Notes under the pieces: generated by a model | What the model was told of the DNA's origin: nothing | Database searches by the model: none | Seen by the model: the letters and a program-made list of their open reading frames with translations, nothing else | In this document: in pieces, positions 25,792 through 33,822 of the stretch | Layout of the letters: every line of letters begins with the position of its first letter | Numbering within the stretch: position 1 is the stretch's first letter | Position numbers and translations under genes: made by a program | Assembly (NCBI RefSeq): GCF_900086585.1 | Contig: NZ_FLKM01000008.1 | Coordinates: 434,001 to 498,000 of the forward strand | DNA from: Emergencia timonensis | GTDB lineage: Bacteria; Bacillota; Clostridia; Peptostreptococcales; Anaerovoracaceae | Direction of reading: 5' to 3' | DNA length: 64,000 nucleotides

Positions 25792-27535
25792 CGAAAAAGA
25801 ACTGCCAGATATGAAGACCATCAAGGCAGATGCAAAGAAAATTGCCTCGAATATTACCATCGGCGAAACCCTTTTCATGAAAAAATACGGCGTCAGATCA
25901 GAGGCGGAATATAAGCGCAAAATGATGGATGCCGGCAAAATTATGAAACACAGCGTCATCGGCTGGAATTCATGGACCGTAACGGAAGAAGGCATTCGGA
26001 AGGTATATGACTCGTTGGTTGAAGCCGGTTCTTCCATAGACCGTCTGGGCATCTGCTGCGACTGGATTATGGGTGTGCCGGAAGAATACAGAGACCGATT
26101 CCAGGCCAGCGGCAGTCTGATTTTTCATTCACAAGAGGAATGGAATGCCATCGGACAGGTGGTTCCGGTGAACCCGCATCTGGGAGACCACATGATCGGC
26201 TCCCTGAACAGTGTGGAAAACGTCACCAATGGCCTGACTGCCGGAGTGACTACCATCGGCAACCTGGCGCAGTATTTTACTTACGAATATCCCGGTCTTG
26301 ATATGGAAGCCTATCGGACAGAAGATTACGTGAAAGCAATGGCGATCATGGGAGAATTTAAAGATAGAGGCGTTTGCATGCACTGCAACCTGGATGACGG
26401 CTATGGCGCCCAGTTCCACGACGTCGCAAACCTTCTGGGCTGGGCAAAATTAGAACGATATATCGCGGAAGACTTGATGGGCGGCAGGGTGGCCCACTGC
26501 TATGGAAATCTGTTCAGCGATTCCATGCTCCGGGTAGTATTTAACAGAGCGATTACCATGATTGACAAGTATCACACACCGGGAACCTTTGTCAACGGCA
26601 ACACCATCGACTACGGCGCCAGCCTGCCGAGAAACTATGCGGCGCTGACATCCTATGCTATCGCCGATGTGGCTTGCCAGCTGACTTATCCTAGCGGCTA
26701 CGCGGTGGCGCCGGTTCCGTATACCGAGGCGATTAGAATTCCGGCTCCGGAAGAAATCGTAGAAGCACAGCTTTCCATGGATATGGTCATTGAGAAAGCG
26801 CCGTATTACGCAAGGTATATAGACTGGGATAAGATCAATGCAGATGCAGAGCTTTTGGCGACAGGAGCGAACGTCTTCTTTGAGAGAGTCATGAACGCTT
26901 TAGATGACCTGGGCGTGGACACTTGCCATGCAGGCGAGATTGCGGCCGTACTCAAAGCCATCGGACCAGAGCAGCTGGAGGTTGCCTTTGGTGCAGGCGG
27001 CAGAGAAAAAGAGGCCATGAGAGGCAGAGTGCCAATCAGGCCGACCAGCATCGTCCAGACGATCAAAAAAATCGAGAACGACGCTTTGTCAAAACAGAAA
27101 TTTGAAAACGAGGGGCCGCTGCAGGGCGTTAACGTCGTCGTCGGCTCCACAGACGTTCACGAGTTCGGCAAAGAGGTCATCAGAAATGTACTCCGTAAAG
27201 CTGGGGCTGCGGTGTTTGACTTAGGTACCTCCGTATCTATTTCTGAAATCGCCGATACTTTGATAGAGACAGGCAGCAGCATCGTATGCATGAGTACCTA
27301 CAACGGCATGGCCTATAGTTTTGCAAGAGATCTGACAGCCGCTCTGAAGGATGCAGGCCTTGCGGATACTCACGTACTGATGGGCGGGAGACTCAACGAA
27401 GCCATGGACGGCAGCGATGTTCCAATTGATGTTACGGATAAACTGATCAAAATGGGCGTCAATGCGGACAACGACATCGATACTATTGTTGGCACAGTCG
27501 GTTCCTATGCAGGAATCAGCTTTAAATCGGAGTAA
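25763..27535 (+). CDS. Fused cobalamin-dependent mutase (GlmE-like barrel plus B12-binding domain), copy 1
   Basis: A 590-residue protein. Residues 1-450 form a barrel-like domain with family-specific stretches GNLAQYFTYEYPGLDME, CMHCNLDDGYGAQFHDV and GRVAHCYGNLF. The C-terminal part is a B12-binding Rossmann domain with the base-off motif DVHEFG (D464, H466, G469), MSTYNGMAYSF and VLMGGRLNE. In glutamate mutase these are separate proteins (GlmE, GlmS); here they are one chain. The adjacent MutL-type gene supports an adenosylcobalamin carbon-skeleton mutase. Neighbours (hydroxyproline-type glycyl radical enzyme, OrtAB, P5CR-like protein) suggest a C5 amino acid or pyrroline-like substrate. 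The reaction is not known to me. A paralogue at 42193 is about three-quarters identical by eye. Confidence 0.7.
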   Translation: MDIKINRRFNEKELPDMKTIKADAKKIASNITIGETLFMKKYGVRSEAEYKRKMMDAGKIMKHSVIGWNSWTVTEEGIRKVYDSLVEAGSSIDRLGICCDWIMGVPEEYRDRFQASGSLIFHSQEEWNAIGQVVPVNPHLGDHMIGSLNSVENVTNGLTAGVTTIGNLAQYFTYEYPGLDMEAYRTEDYVKAMAIMGEFKDRGVCMHCNLDDGYGAQFHDVANLLGWAKLERYIAEDLMGGRVAHCYGNLFSDSMLRVVFNRAITMIDKYHTPGTFVNGNTIDYGASLPRNYAALTSYAIADVACQLTYPSGYAVAPVPYTEAIRIPAPEEIVEAQLSMDMVIEKAPYYARYIDWDKINADAELLATGANVFFERVMNALDDLGVDTCHAGEIAAVLKAIGPEQLEVAFGAGGREKEAMRGRVPIRPTSIVQTIKKIENDALSKQKFENEGPLQGVNVVVGSTDVHEFGKEVIRNVLRKAGAAVFDLGTSVSISEIADTLIETGSSIVCMSTYNGMAYSFARDLTAALKDAGLADTHVLMGGRLNEAMDGSDVPIDVTDKLIKMGVNADNDIDTIVGTVGSYAGISFKSE

Positions 27536-27641
27536 AGCCTGATAAGCTCGCTTAATCAGGCGGCGACGATTGCAACCGCCGCAGGGGGCTTTGACATCTG
27601 CGGCAGGTTATCATAATATATTTGCAAAGGAGAAAATGAGA

Positions 27642-27956
27642 ATGGCAAAGAAAGGTGACTGGGTGAGAATTCATTCAATCGTATTAAAAGCGGACGAAAG
27701 AACAGCAAAGCTGCCCGAGGATACACAGAAGTGCGATCTTCAGCAGTGGACAAAGGGTTATCTGCAGGAGGAATCGGCAGAAATCGGTGACGAAGTATCT
27801 GTAGAAACAGCAGTGGGCAGAATTGTAAAGGGTACCTTGCTGGAAGTAGGACCTTATTACACCCACAGCTACGGAAAATTCGTACCGGAAATTATAGAAA
27901 TTGACAAGCAGCTCAGAGAAACAATGAGTGGTACAATGGACGGAGGTGACAGATAA
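27642..27956 (+). CDS. ortA: 2-amino-4-ketopentanoate thiolase, small subunit OrtA
   Basis: A 104-residue protein matching OrtA in size and sequence (MAKKGDWVRIHSIVLKADER...KLPEDTQKCDLQQWTKG). With OrtB it cleaves 2-amino-4-ketopentanoate with CoA to acetyl-CoA and D-alanine, as in clostridial ornithine degradation. The start at 27642 is chosen because AAAGGAG lies 9 nt upstream; an ATG two codons earlier is too close. Its stop shares one base with the ortB start. No ornithine aminomutase (OraSE) or diaminopentanoate dehydrogenase is in the window, so the thiolase substrate must come from another route here, most simply the glycyl radical enzyme. Confidence 0.85.
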   Translation: MAKKGDWVRIHSIVLKADERTAKLPEDTQKCDLQQWTKGYLQEESAEIGDEVSVETAVGRIVKGTLLEVGPYYTHSYGKFVPEIIEIDKQLRETMSGTMDGGDR

Positions 27957-29371
27957 TGACATTAGCAAAAGACTACGATTCCGTAATGGCAAGATCCAAC
28001 GAAATCAACTTGAAAGCCCTGGGAATCGACTACAGCGAATTTGAATCAGGATCAGTAGCCTTCGACTATGAAGCCCTGATGTCCTCGACAGGATATACCC
28101 TGGAGGAAGTGGCAAAGATTCAGTCAAGAACAGCGGTCGGCAATACACCGCTGATCGAGCTTCGTAACTTGACGGAACTGGCGAGGAAGTGTGCCGAGCC
28201 AGGAAAGGGCGCGAGAATCTTTGCAAAGGATGAAGCGGCAAACGCTTCTGGTTCGTTCAAGGCGAGAAGAGCAGCTTGTGCAGTCGCCCATGCTAAGAAA
28301 CTGGGCTATAAAGGCGTTATGGCGGCAACTTCCGGCAACTACGGTGCTGCTGTGGCATCCCAGGCGGCAATGCAGGGACTCAAATGTATCGTCGTGCAGG
28401 AATGCTATGACTCTCATGGAGTCGGCCAGCCGGAAATCATCGAAAAGGCCAGAAAGTGTGAAGCATACGGCGCAGAGGTCGTGCAGCTGACTGTGGGACC
28501 AGAACTGTTCTACTCCTTCCTCTCCATCATGGAGGATACCGGTTTCTTCAACGCTTCTCTGTATTCTCCATTCGGCATTGCCGGCGTGGAAACCCTGGGC
28601 TATGAGATTGCTGAGCAGTGCAGGGCAATGACAGGAAAGAATCCGGACATGGTTGTATGTACCACAGCAGGCGGCGGCATGATTACAGGAACCGCAAGGG
28701 GACTGATCAAAGCTGGCGCTGCGGACACAGAAGTGGTCGCCGCATCTATCGACTTGACTGGTCTTCATATGGCTTCTGATACACAGTTCAACAAAAAATC
28801 ATGCACTACTGGACATACGGGCTTCGGCGTGCCTCACGCAACCGGTCCGGATCATTCTGATACACCGCGTTCTGCCGCAAGAATCTTGAGATATGCAGAT
28901 AAATACGTGACAGTCAAGCAGGGCGAAGTCATGTATATGACAGAAGCCCTTGCAAACCTGGAGGGAATTGAAAGAGGACCAGCAGGCAACACTGCATTGG
29001 CAGCAGCCTTCTCTCTGGCACAGGAACTGCCAGAGGATGCAATCGTCGTCATCAGCGAAACAGAATATACAGGTGCAGGAAAGCACATCCAGCCACAGTT
29101 GTCTTTCGCAAGAGACAACGGCATCGACCTCAGATTTGGAAATCCGCAGGAAGAGGATCAGCCGGGCGAGAACATCATCTTCCCGGCAAGTCCTGCCATG
29201 ATCAAACACCAGGTGGCAGATATCAACCGTTTCAGACAATCCATGATCAGAAGAGCGTGCAAAGAAGCAGGCGTGTCACCGGAAAATCTGACAGCGGAGG
29301 ACATCGCATATCTTGCAGAAGAAACAAAGACATACGAAGCCTTTGTTAAAAATACACTGGAACTGAAATAG
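27956..29371 (+). CDS. ortB: 2-amino-4-ketopentanoate thiolase, PLP subunit OrtB
   Basis: A 471-residue PLP enzyme of the threonine synthase/fold type II class. The PLP lysine region is NASGSFKARRA (about 95-105), the phosphate-binding loop ATSGNYGAAVA (about 122-132), and a second glycine-rich stretch is TTAGGGMITG. It matches OrtB, which forms the catalytic unit of 2-amino-4-ketopentanoate thiolase with OrtA. GGAGG lies 9 nt before the ATG inside ortA, so translation is coupled. It is directly followed by a P5CR-like gene (11 bp). Confidence 0.87.
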   Translation: MTLAKDYDSVMARSNEINLKALGIDYSEFESGSVAFDYEALMSSTGYTLEEVAKIQSRTAVGNTPLIELRNLTELARKCAEPGKGARIFAKDEAANASGSFKARRAACAVAHAKKLGYKGVMAATSGNYGAAVASQAAMQGLKCIVVQECYDSHGVGQPEIIEKARKCEAYGAEVVQLTVGPELFYSFLSIMEDTGFFNASLYSPFGIAGVETLGYEIAEQCRAMTGKNPDMVVCTTAGGGMITGTARGLIKAGAADTEVVAASIDLTGLHMASDTQFNKKSCTTGHTGFGVPHATGPDHSDTPRSAARILRYADKYVTVKQGEVMYMTEALANLEGIERGPAGNTALAAAFSLAQELPEDAIVVISETEYTGAGKHIQPQLSFARDNGIDLRFGNPQEEDQPGENIIFPASPAMIKHQVADINRFRQSMIRRACKEAGVSPENLTAEDIAYLAEETKTYEAFVKNTLELK

Positions 29372-29382
29372 GAGTGAAAAAA

Positions 29383-30183
29383 ATGAGCAAGAAAATCGTA
29401 TTCTGCGGCGGCGGAAATATGGCGGAAGGCGTCATGAGAAGCCTGATCCAGAGAGAAGTAGTAAAAAGTGAAAATATCTCTGTCAGCGAACTGAACCCGG
29501 CCCGCTGCGAATATCTCAAAGAAACATACGGAGTCAATGCCATGGTGGACGCCAAGGAGGCCATGAAAGAGGCGGACATGATTATCATCGCCGTGCTTCC
29601 GAAAATCGTACCAGTGGTGGCAAAGACAATAAAGGAAGCGGCAAAGGCGGAGACGGTTGTTCTGTCTATTGCAGCAGGCGTCACCATCGCATCCATGGAA
29701 GAGATGCTGGGCGCTGACAGGAAGATTGTACGCGTCATGCCCAACACACTAGGGCAGTCAGGCAACGGGCACAGCGCGGTCTGCCTGAACGGCAATGTGA
29801 ATGAAGAAGAAAAGGCTTTTGCCCTGCAGGTGTTGGAGGCACTGGGGCAGACCATCCTCCTGCCGGAGAACATGTTTGGCGAGTTTACAGCATATAGCTG
29901 TTCCGGTCCGATGTGGCTCTATCAGATGGCGGACGTTCTCATCGATGCAGGCGTTTATGCCGGCTTCAGCCGCAGCGACGCCAGAAAGATGGTCATTAAA
30001 AACATGCTGGGCGTCGCCATGATTCTCGATGAAAGCGGCGACGAGCCGAAGTCGAGAGTCAGCGAGATGTGCTCTCCTGGCGGCGTAACCATCGAAGGCT
30101 ACAAATCCCTCGTAGACGAAGGGTTTGCTTCTGCTGTCATGACTTCTGTCGATAAGGCGGTAAAGAAAGCAAATGCAATTTAG
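29383..30183 (+). CDS. Pyrroline-5-carboxylate reductase-like protein, copy 1
   Basis: A 266-residue NAD(P)-dependent reductase of the ProC fold. The N terminus KIVFCGGGNMAEGVMRSL is the dinucleotide-binding motif; SCSGPMWLYQMADVLIDAGVYAG and EMCSPGGVTIEG correspond to the conserved helices and the C-terminal P5CR signature, but with GGVTIEG in place of the usual GGTTIAG. This and its paralogue at 43971 are more like each other than like the canonical ProC at 52400. They probably reduce a cyclic imine other than P5C, or work in reverse. Last gene before the operon terminator at 30199-30246. Confidence 0.8.
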   Translation: MSKKIVFCGGGNMAEGVMRSLIQREVVKSENISVSELNPARCEYLKETYGVNAMVDAKEAMKEADMIIIAVLPKIVPVVAKTIKEAAKAETVVLSIAAGVTIASMEEMLGADRKIVRVMPNTLGQSGNGHSAVCLNGNVNEEEKAFALQVLEALGQTILLPENMFGEFTAYSCSGPMWLYQMADVLIDAGVYAGFSRSDARKMVIKNMLGVAMILDESGDEPKSRVSEMCSPGGVTIEGYKSLVDEGFASAVMTSVDKAVKKANAI

Positions 30184-30198
30184 TAAATAATCAATCAG

Positions 30199-30246
30199 AT
30201 CCGGCGCAAATTCCTTGTTTTCAGCATATGCGCGCCGGATTTTTTT
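30199..30246 (+). terminator. Intrinsic terminator of the sigma-54 operon
   Basis: ATCCGGCGC (30199-30207) and GCGCCGGAT (30232-30240) followed by six T. It closes the 11-kb unit that begins at 19060. Confidence 0.8.
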
Positions 30247-30264
30247 CTTAATAGGAGTCTTATT

Positions 30265-31167
30265 ATGACAATACAGAAAACACCAGTTGTCGCTGTCCTG
30301 GCTCTGTTTTGCTGCCTTTTATGGGGAAGTGCGTTTCCCTGTATCAAAATCGGCTATGAATGGTTCGCCATCGAAGGCGCGGGCAGTCAGATGCTCTTTG
30401 CCGGATGGAGATTTTTCTGTGCAGGTGCAATGACCTTTCTCTTGTTCAGCTTCAAAGAGAGAAAACCTCTGCAAATGAAGAAATCGTCCATCCCTTTTGT
30501 CTTCGGACAGGGGGTGCTGCAGACGACGATACAATACTTTTTCTTTTATCTGGGTCTTGCCAATACGACAGGAGCCAAGGGATCGATCATCACCGCATCC
30601 AACGCGTTTTTTGCCATCATCATCGCCCATTTTCTGATGAAAGAGGAGCGTTTTACCTGGAAAAAAGCAATCGGATGCATCGTCGGCTTTTCCGGTGTAG
30701 TCGTGGTAAATCTTACGCCTGGAGCCTGGGACAGCGGCTTCGCATGGAACGGCGAAGGCTTTGTCCTACTATGCGCGATCGCCTACGGTGCCAGCACGGT
30801 GACGACAAAGCTGATCTCAAAGAGGGAAAAACCGGAGACCATCACCGCATACCAGCTGATGATGGGCGGTGCGATTCTGATCCTCATGGGCTATCTGGCG
30901 GGAGGGACCATGGGCGAATTTACGCCAAAGTCGGCATGCTTGTTTTTCTATCTGGCGTTTCTGTCCACGATTTCTTTTACCATCTGGGCGATTCTACTGA
31001 AGCACAACCCAGTCGGCAAGGTGGCACCCTTTGGTTTTACCATTCCGGTATTCGGAACGGCATTATCGGGACTGCTGCTCCATGAGAACATTCTGACGTG
31101 GAACAACCTGGCGGCGCTGCTCCTGGTTAGCAGTGGCATTCTTTGGGTAAATAGGAGGGAACCATGA
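30265..31167 (+). CDS. EamA/DMT family transporter
   Basis: A 300-residue membrane protein with ten predicted transmembrane helices in two EamA repeats (first half LALFCCLLWGSAFPCIKIGYEW; second half GFVLLCAIAYGASTVTTKLIS). The family exports amino acids and other small metabolites. AGGAGT lies 7 nt before the ATG. It starts 19 bp after the sigma-54 operon terminator and overlaps the TPR gene by 4 bp, so it opens the next unit. The substrate is unknown. Confidence 0.85.
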   Translation: MTIQKTPVVAVLALFCCLLWGSAFPCIKIGYEWFAIEGAGSQMLFAGWRFFCAGAMTFLLFSFKERKPLQMKKSSIPFVFGQGVLQTTIQYFFFYLGLANTTGAKGSIITASNAFFAIIIAHFLMKEERFTWKKAIGCIVGFSGVVVVNLTPGAWDSGFAWNGEGFVLLCAIAYGASTVTTKLISKREKPETITAYQLMMGGAILILMGYLAGGTMGEFTPKSACLFFYLAFLSTISFTIWAILLKHNPVGKVAPFGFTIPVFGTALSGLLLHENILTWNNLAALLLVSSGILWVNRREP

Positions 31168-31949
31168 CAAAGGAACAATTTTATGAATCGCTTGACGGCA
31201 AGTTTGACGCGCGGCAGCGTCCCGAAGAAATTTTGAAATGGCTGGAAGACGTGTACGAACAAAGCCAGGATAGTGGAGAAGTACATATCGCCTGTACCAG
31301 TGAGCTGGCAGCGTTTTGCCGCAGCGTCAGCGACTACCAGAACTCTGTCAAGTATTACGAAGAAGTTTTAGAGGCTCTGCGCCCGGCTTTTGGGGAGGCC
31401 TCTTTCGAATATGCGGTGAGCGTGAACAACCTGGCGGGCACCTACAGGCAGATGGGAGAGATGAAACAGGCAGAGGAACTGTTTCTGCAGGCGAAGGCAC
31501 TTTTTGAAGCGTGCCAGGGGGAAAAGCATTTCCTGTACGCTTCTGTCCTCAACAACCTGGGGCTGCTCTGTATGGACACACAGCGAGAGGAAGAGGGGCT
31601 TGCACTGATGCAGCACTCCATGGCGATTCTGGAGGAACTGGGCGGACATGAAGAGGACGTGGCCACAGGGCTTTTGAATCAGGCCTATTATTATGCGGGG
31701 AAAGATCAGGATCAGAAAGCGATGGATTTGCTGATGAAATCGATTCGGATGTTTTCTGCCCTTTCTTATCAAAATCCGCACATGATTTCTGCCAAAATGC
31801 TGTACGGACAGCTACTGGCGCGAGCGGGTAATGAGAGAGAAGCGATAGACTGTCTTCGCCAGGTGCTGGAGGAGATTGAAGCGGTTTTCGGAAAGAACAA
31901 GGATTATTTCACTGCGCAGGAGATTCTGAAAAAACTTTGCAGAAAGTAA
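31164..31949 (+). CDS. Tetratricopeptide repeat protein
   Basis: A 261-residue helical protein with four to five TPR units (for example SVKYYEEVLEALRPAF, YAVSVNNLAGTYRQMGEMKQAEELFLQA, YASVLNNLGLLCMDTQREEEGLALMQ). It is probably cytosolic and acts as a protein-binding scaffold. It overlaps the EamA gene by ATGA and is 10 bp before the DUF4037 gene. A TPR/DUF4037/DUF4125 trio recurs in Firmicutes and is of unknown function. Confidence 0.8.
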   Translation: MTKEQFYESLDGKFDARQRPEEILKWLEDVYEQSQDSGEVHIACTSELAAFCRSVSDYQNSVKYYEEVLEALRPAFGEASFEYAVSVNNLAGTYRQMGEMKQAEELFLQAKALFEACQGEKHFLYASVLNNLGLLCMDTQREEEGLALMQHSMAILEELGGHEEDVATGLLNQAYYYAGKDQDQKAMDLLMKSIRMFSALSYQNPHMISAKMLYGQLLARAGNEREAIDCLRQVLEEIEAVFGKNKDYFTAQEILKKLCRK

Positions 31950-31959
31950 GGAGGGATTC

Positions 31960-32886
31960 ATGGGAAAAGGAATGGAATTGGCAAAAGGATATTATCTGGA
32001 ATACGGCGCGCCGATGCTGGAAAAGAAATTCCCAGAGTACGTATCCCGGATTGCCTGCGGCTTTGCCGGGGAAGGCTCCGATGCCTTTGGTTTTGACGAT
32101 CAGCTCTCCCGCGATCACGATTTTGGACCGGGGTTCTGCCTCTGGCTCGCCGATGAGGACATGGAGCGAATCGGCCCCGCGCTGCAGGAAGCCTATTTGG
32201 CGCTGCCGCAGACCTTTCAGGGTTTTGAGCGAAAGCGGGACGAGGGGATGGCTTTGGGCAGAACCGGCGTCATGAGGATTTCTGACTTTTATGCCAAATA
32301 TACCGGCATGGCGGAGGGGCCGATCGAGCAGGATCAGTGGATGCGGATTCCAGAGCAGTTTCTGGCGACCGCCACAAATGGCTCGGTCTTTACCGATCCT
32401 CTGGGGGAATTCACGAGAATCAGAGAGAAGCTGCTGGAATTTTATCCAGAGGACGTGAGGATAAAGAAACTGTCCTGCAACTGCCACAAGATGGGGCAGG
32501 CTGGCCAATACAACTACCCACGTCTTCTGCAGAGAGGTGATTTCGTGGCCGCGATGCTGGCGCTGTCAGAGTTTACAGAGGCAGCCATGAAAGCGGTGTA
32601 TCTTCTCAACAGGCGATATACGCCCTATTATAAGTGGACGTTCAGAGGAATGGGCAACCTGTCCAAGCTGACGAATATCGCGCCGCTTCTTTCTCGGATC
32701 TGTAAAGATCCATGCCGAGAGGAGAACGTGCAGCTCATCGAAACCATCTGCATCGCAATCAGAGAAGAACTGATGGAACAAAAGCTTACAGAGACGACCA
32801 GTGATTTTCTCTGTGATCAGAGCTTTGCTTTGCTGAAGCATATCGAGGACCCGCATATTGCCGGATTGCCACTGACTGTGGGCTGA
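31960..32886 (+). CDS. DUF4037 protein with nucleotidyltransferase-like N terminus
   Basis: A 308-residue protein of the DUF4037 family. GFAGEGSDAFGFDDQLSRDHDFGPGF (about 29-54) contains the GS...D-x-D arrangement of nucleotidyltransferase folds, with helical sequence after it. Function is not established; a role in nucleotide or antibiotic modification is only suggested by the fold. AGGAGG lies 6 nt before the ATG. It is cotranscribed with the TPR and DUF4125 genes. Confidence 0.75.
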   Translation: MGKGMELAKGYYLEYGAPMLEKKFPEYVSRIACGFAGEGSDAFGFDDQLSRDHDFGPGFCLWLADEDMERIGPALQEAYLALPQTFQGFERKRDEGMALGRTGVMRISDFYAKYTGMAEGPIEQDQWMRIPEQFLATATNGSVFTDPLGEFTRIREKLLEFYPEDVRIKKLSCNCHKMGQAGQYNYPRLLQRGDFVAAMLALSEFTEAAMKAVYLLNRRYTPYYKWTFRGMGNLSKLTNIAPLLSRICKDPCREENVQLIETICIAIREELMEQKLTETTSDFLCDQSFALLKHIEDPHIAGLPLTVG

Positions 32887-32904
32887 GGAGAGAAAGGGAA
32901 TGCT

Positions 32905-33513
32905 ATGGATATCATAGAAAGAATTATTGAAAAAGAATACAGAATGTTTGACAAGGTCAATGAAGGAGGATCCAGAGCTTCCTGTCAGGACGACAGAGAA
33001 ACTTTCTACGCCATGCGCAGATGCCAGTTTGCAGCTTGGAATGAGGAGATGCGTGAATCCTACCTTGAGGATCTGACCTGTGCTGAGGAGGATGGGTTTA
33101 ACCTGATAACTGAAAAATATGCACGGATGATGAAATATACGGCACCGGAGGAATACGCCGAGATGGAACCGTTTCTCCGTCCGGTGACTTGCGAAAAAGA
33201 AGCGCTGGTGGAGCAGATTCATGGGATTTCTATGGACTGGAGCCGCAAGCTGCGTGACCAGTATCCCCATATCGCCTCTGGCGGGCGCAGCCTGGAAGAC
33301 GATGAGGCCTCTCAGTTTGGCGGTACATCGATTTCTACGTATCTTCGGGGAGAACTGCTCACCTATTCGGAAAAAACCCTGAGCGCTTATCTCAAGTGGC
33401 AGCAGGAGCTGCTTGCCAAAGGTGAGAATATGGATCTGACGATTCTGGAAGAGACGGTAAAACTTTATGGATTTGCCTCCCTTGAAGAAGCGGAAGCAAA
33501 TACGCAATGTTAA
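32905..33513 (+). CDS. DUF4125 family protein
   Basis: A 202-residue protein of the DUF4125 family, recognised from DKVNEGGSRASCQDDRETFYAMRRCQFAAW (read as DKVNEGGSRASCQDD then ETFYAMRRSQF-like) and the position after DUF4037. It is mostly helical and lacks a signal peptide or membrane helix. No enzymatic motif is known. Eighteen bp separate it from the DUF4037 gene and 24 bp from the next. Confidence 0.72.
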   Translation: MDIIERIIEKEYRMFDKVNEGGSRASCQDDRETFYAMRRCQFAAWNEEMRESYLEDLTCAEEDGFNLITEKYARMMKYTAPEEYAEMEPFLRPVTCEKEALVEQIHGISMDWSRKLRDQYPHIASGGRSLEDDEASQFGGTSISTYLRGELLTYSEKTLSAYLKWQQELLAKGENMDLTILEETVKLYGFASLEEAEANTQC

Positions 33514-33537
33514 GTTATATGACTAGGAGGTAAAAAA

Positions 33538-33822
33538 ATGTTCAACTTACATGTATTTTATACGGCAAAAGATAAGGCAACTTTAAACCAATTTTATGAT
33601 GAGGTCTTAAAGGCTGGCATCATCAAAGCAACCCACGAGGAAGAGGGTAATATTCGATATGAATATTATTTCTCTGCAGAGCGAGACAACGAGATTCTGA
33701 TTGTGGAACAATGGAAGGACAGAGCATCCCAGGAATATCATGATACACTGCCCCATCTCGTCAAACTTGGCGAAATAAAGAAGAAGTATGGAATTGAGAC
33801 AGTTATAGAAGAAATCAAATGA
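33538..33822 (+). CDS. Antibiotic biosynthesis monooxygenase (ABM/YgiN) domain protein
   Basis: A 94-residue ferredoxin-like alpha/beta protein: FNLHVFYTAKDKATLNQFYDE, then YEYYFSAERDNEILIVEQWKD and a helical end. The ABM fold serves in quinol monooxygenases, haem-degrading enzymes and small sensor proteins, and the family alone does not fix the role. AGGAGG lies 7 nt before the ATG. Its stop overlaps the NhaC gene start by 4 bp (ATGA), so the two are coupled. Confidence 0.78.
   Translation: MFNLHVFYTAKDKATLNQFYDEVLKAGIIKATHEEEGNIRYEYYFSAERDNEILIVEQWKDRASQEYHDTLPHLVKLGEIKKKYGIETVIEEIK

Noticed and set aside
25763..29371. Ornithine degradation cluster (OraSE mutase with OrtAB)
   Set aside because: The mutase lacks OraE length and PLP-domain features, and OraS, ornithine racemase and diaminopentanoate dehydrogenase are absent.
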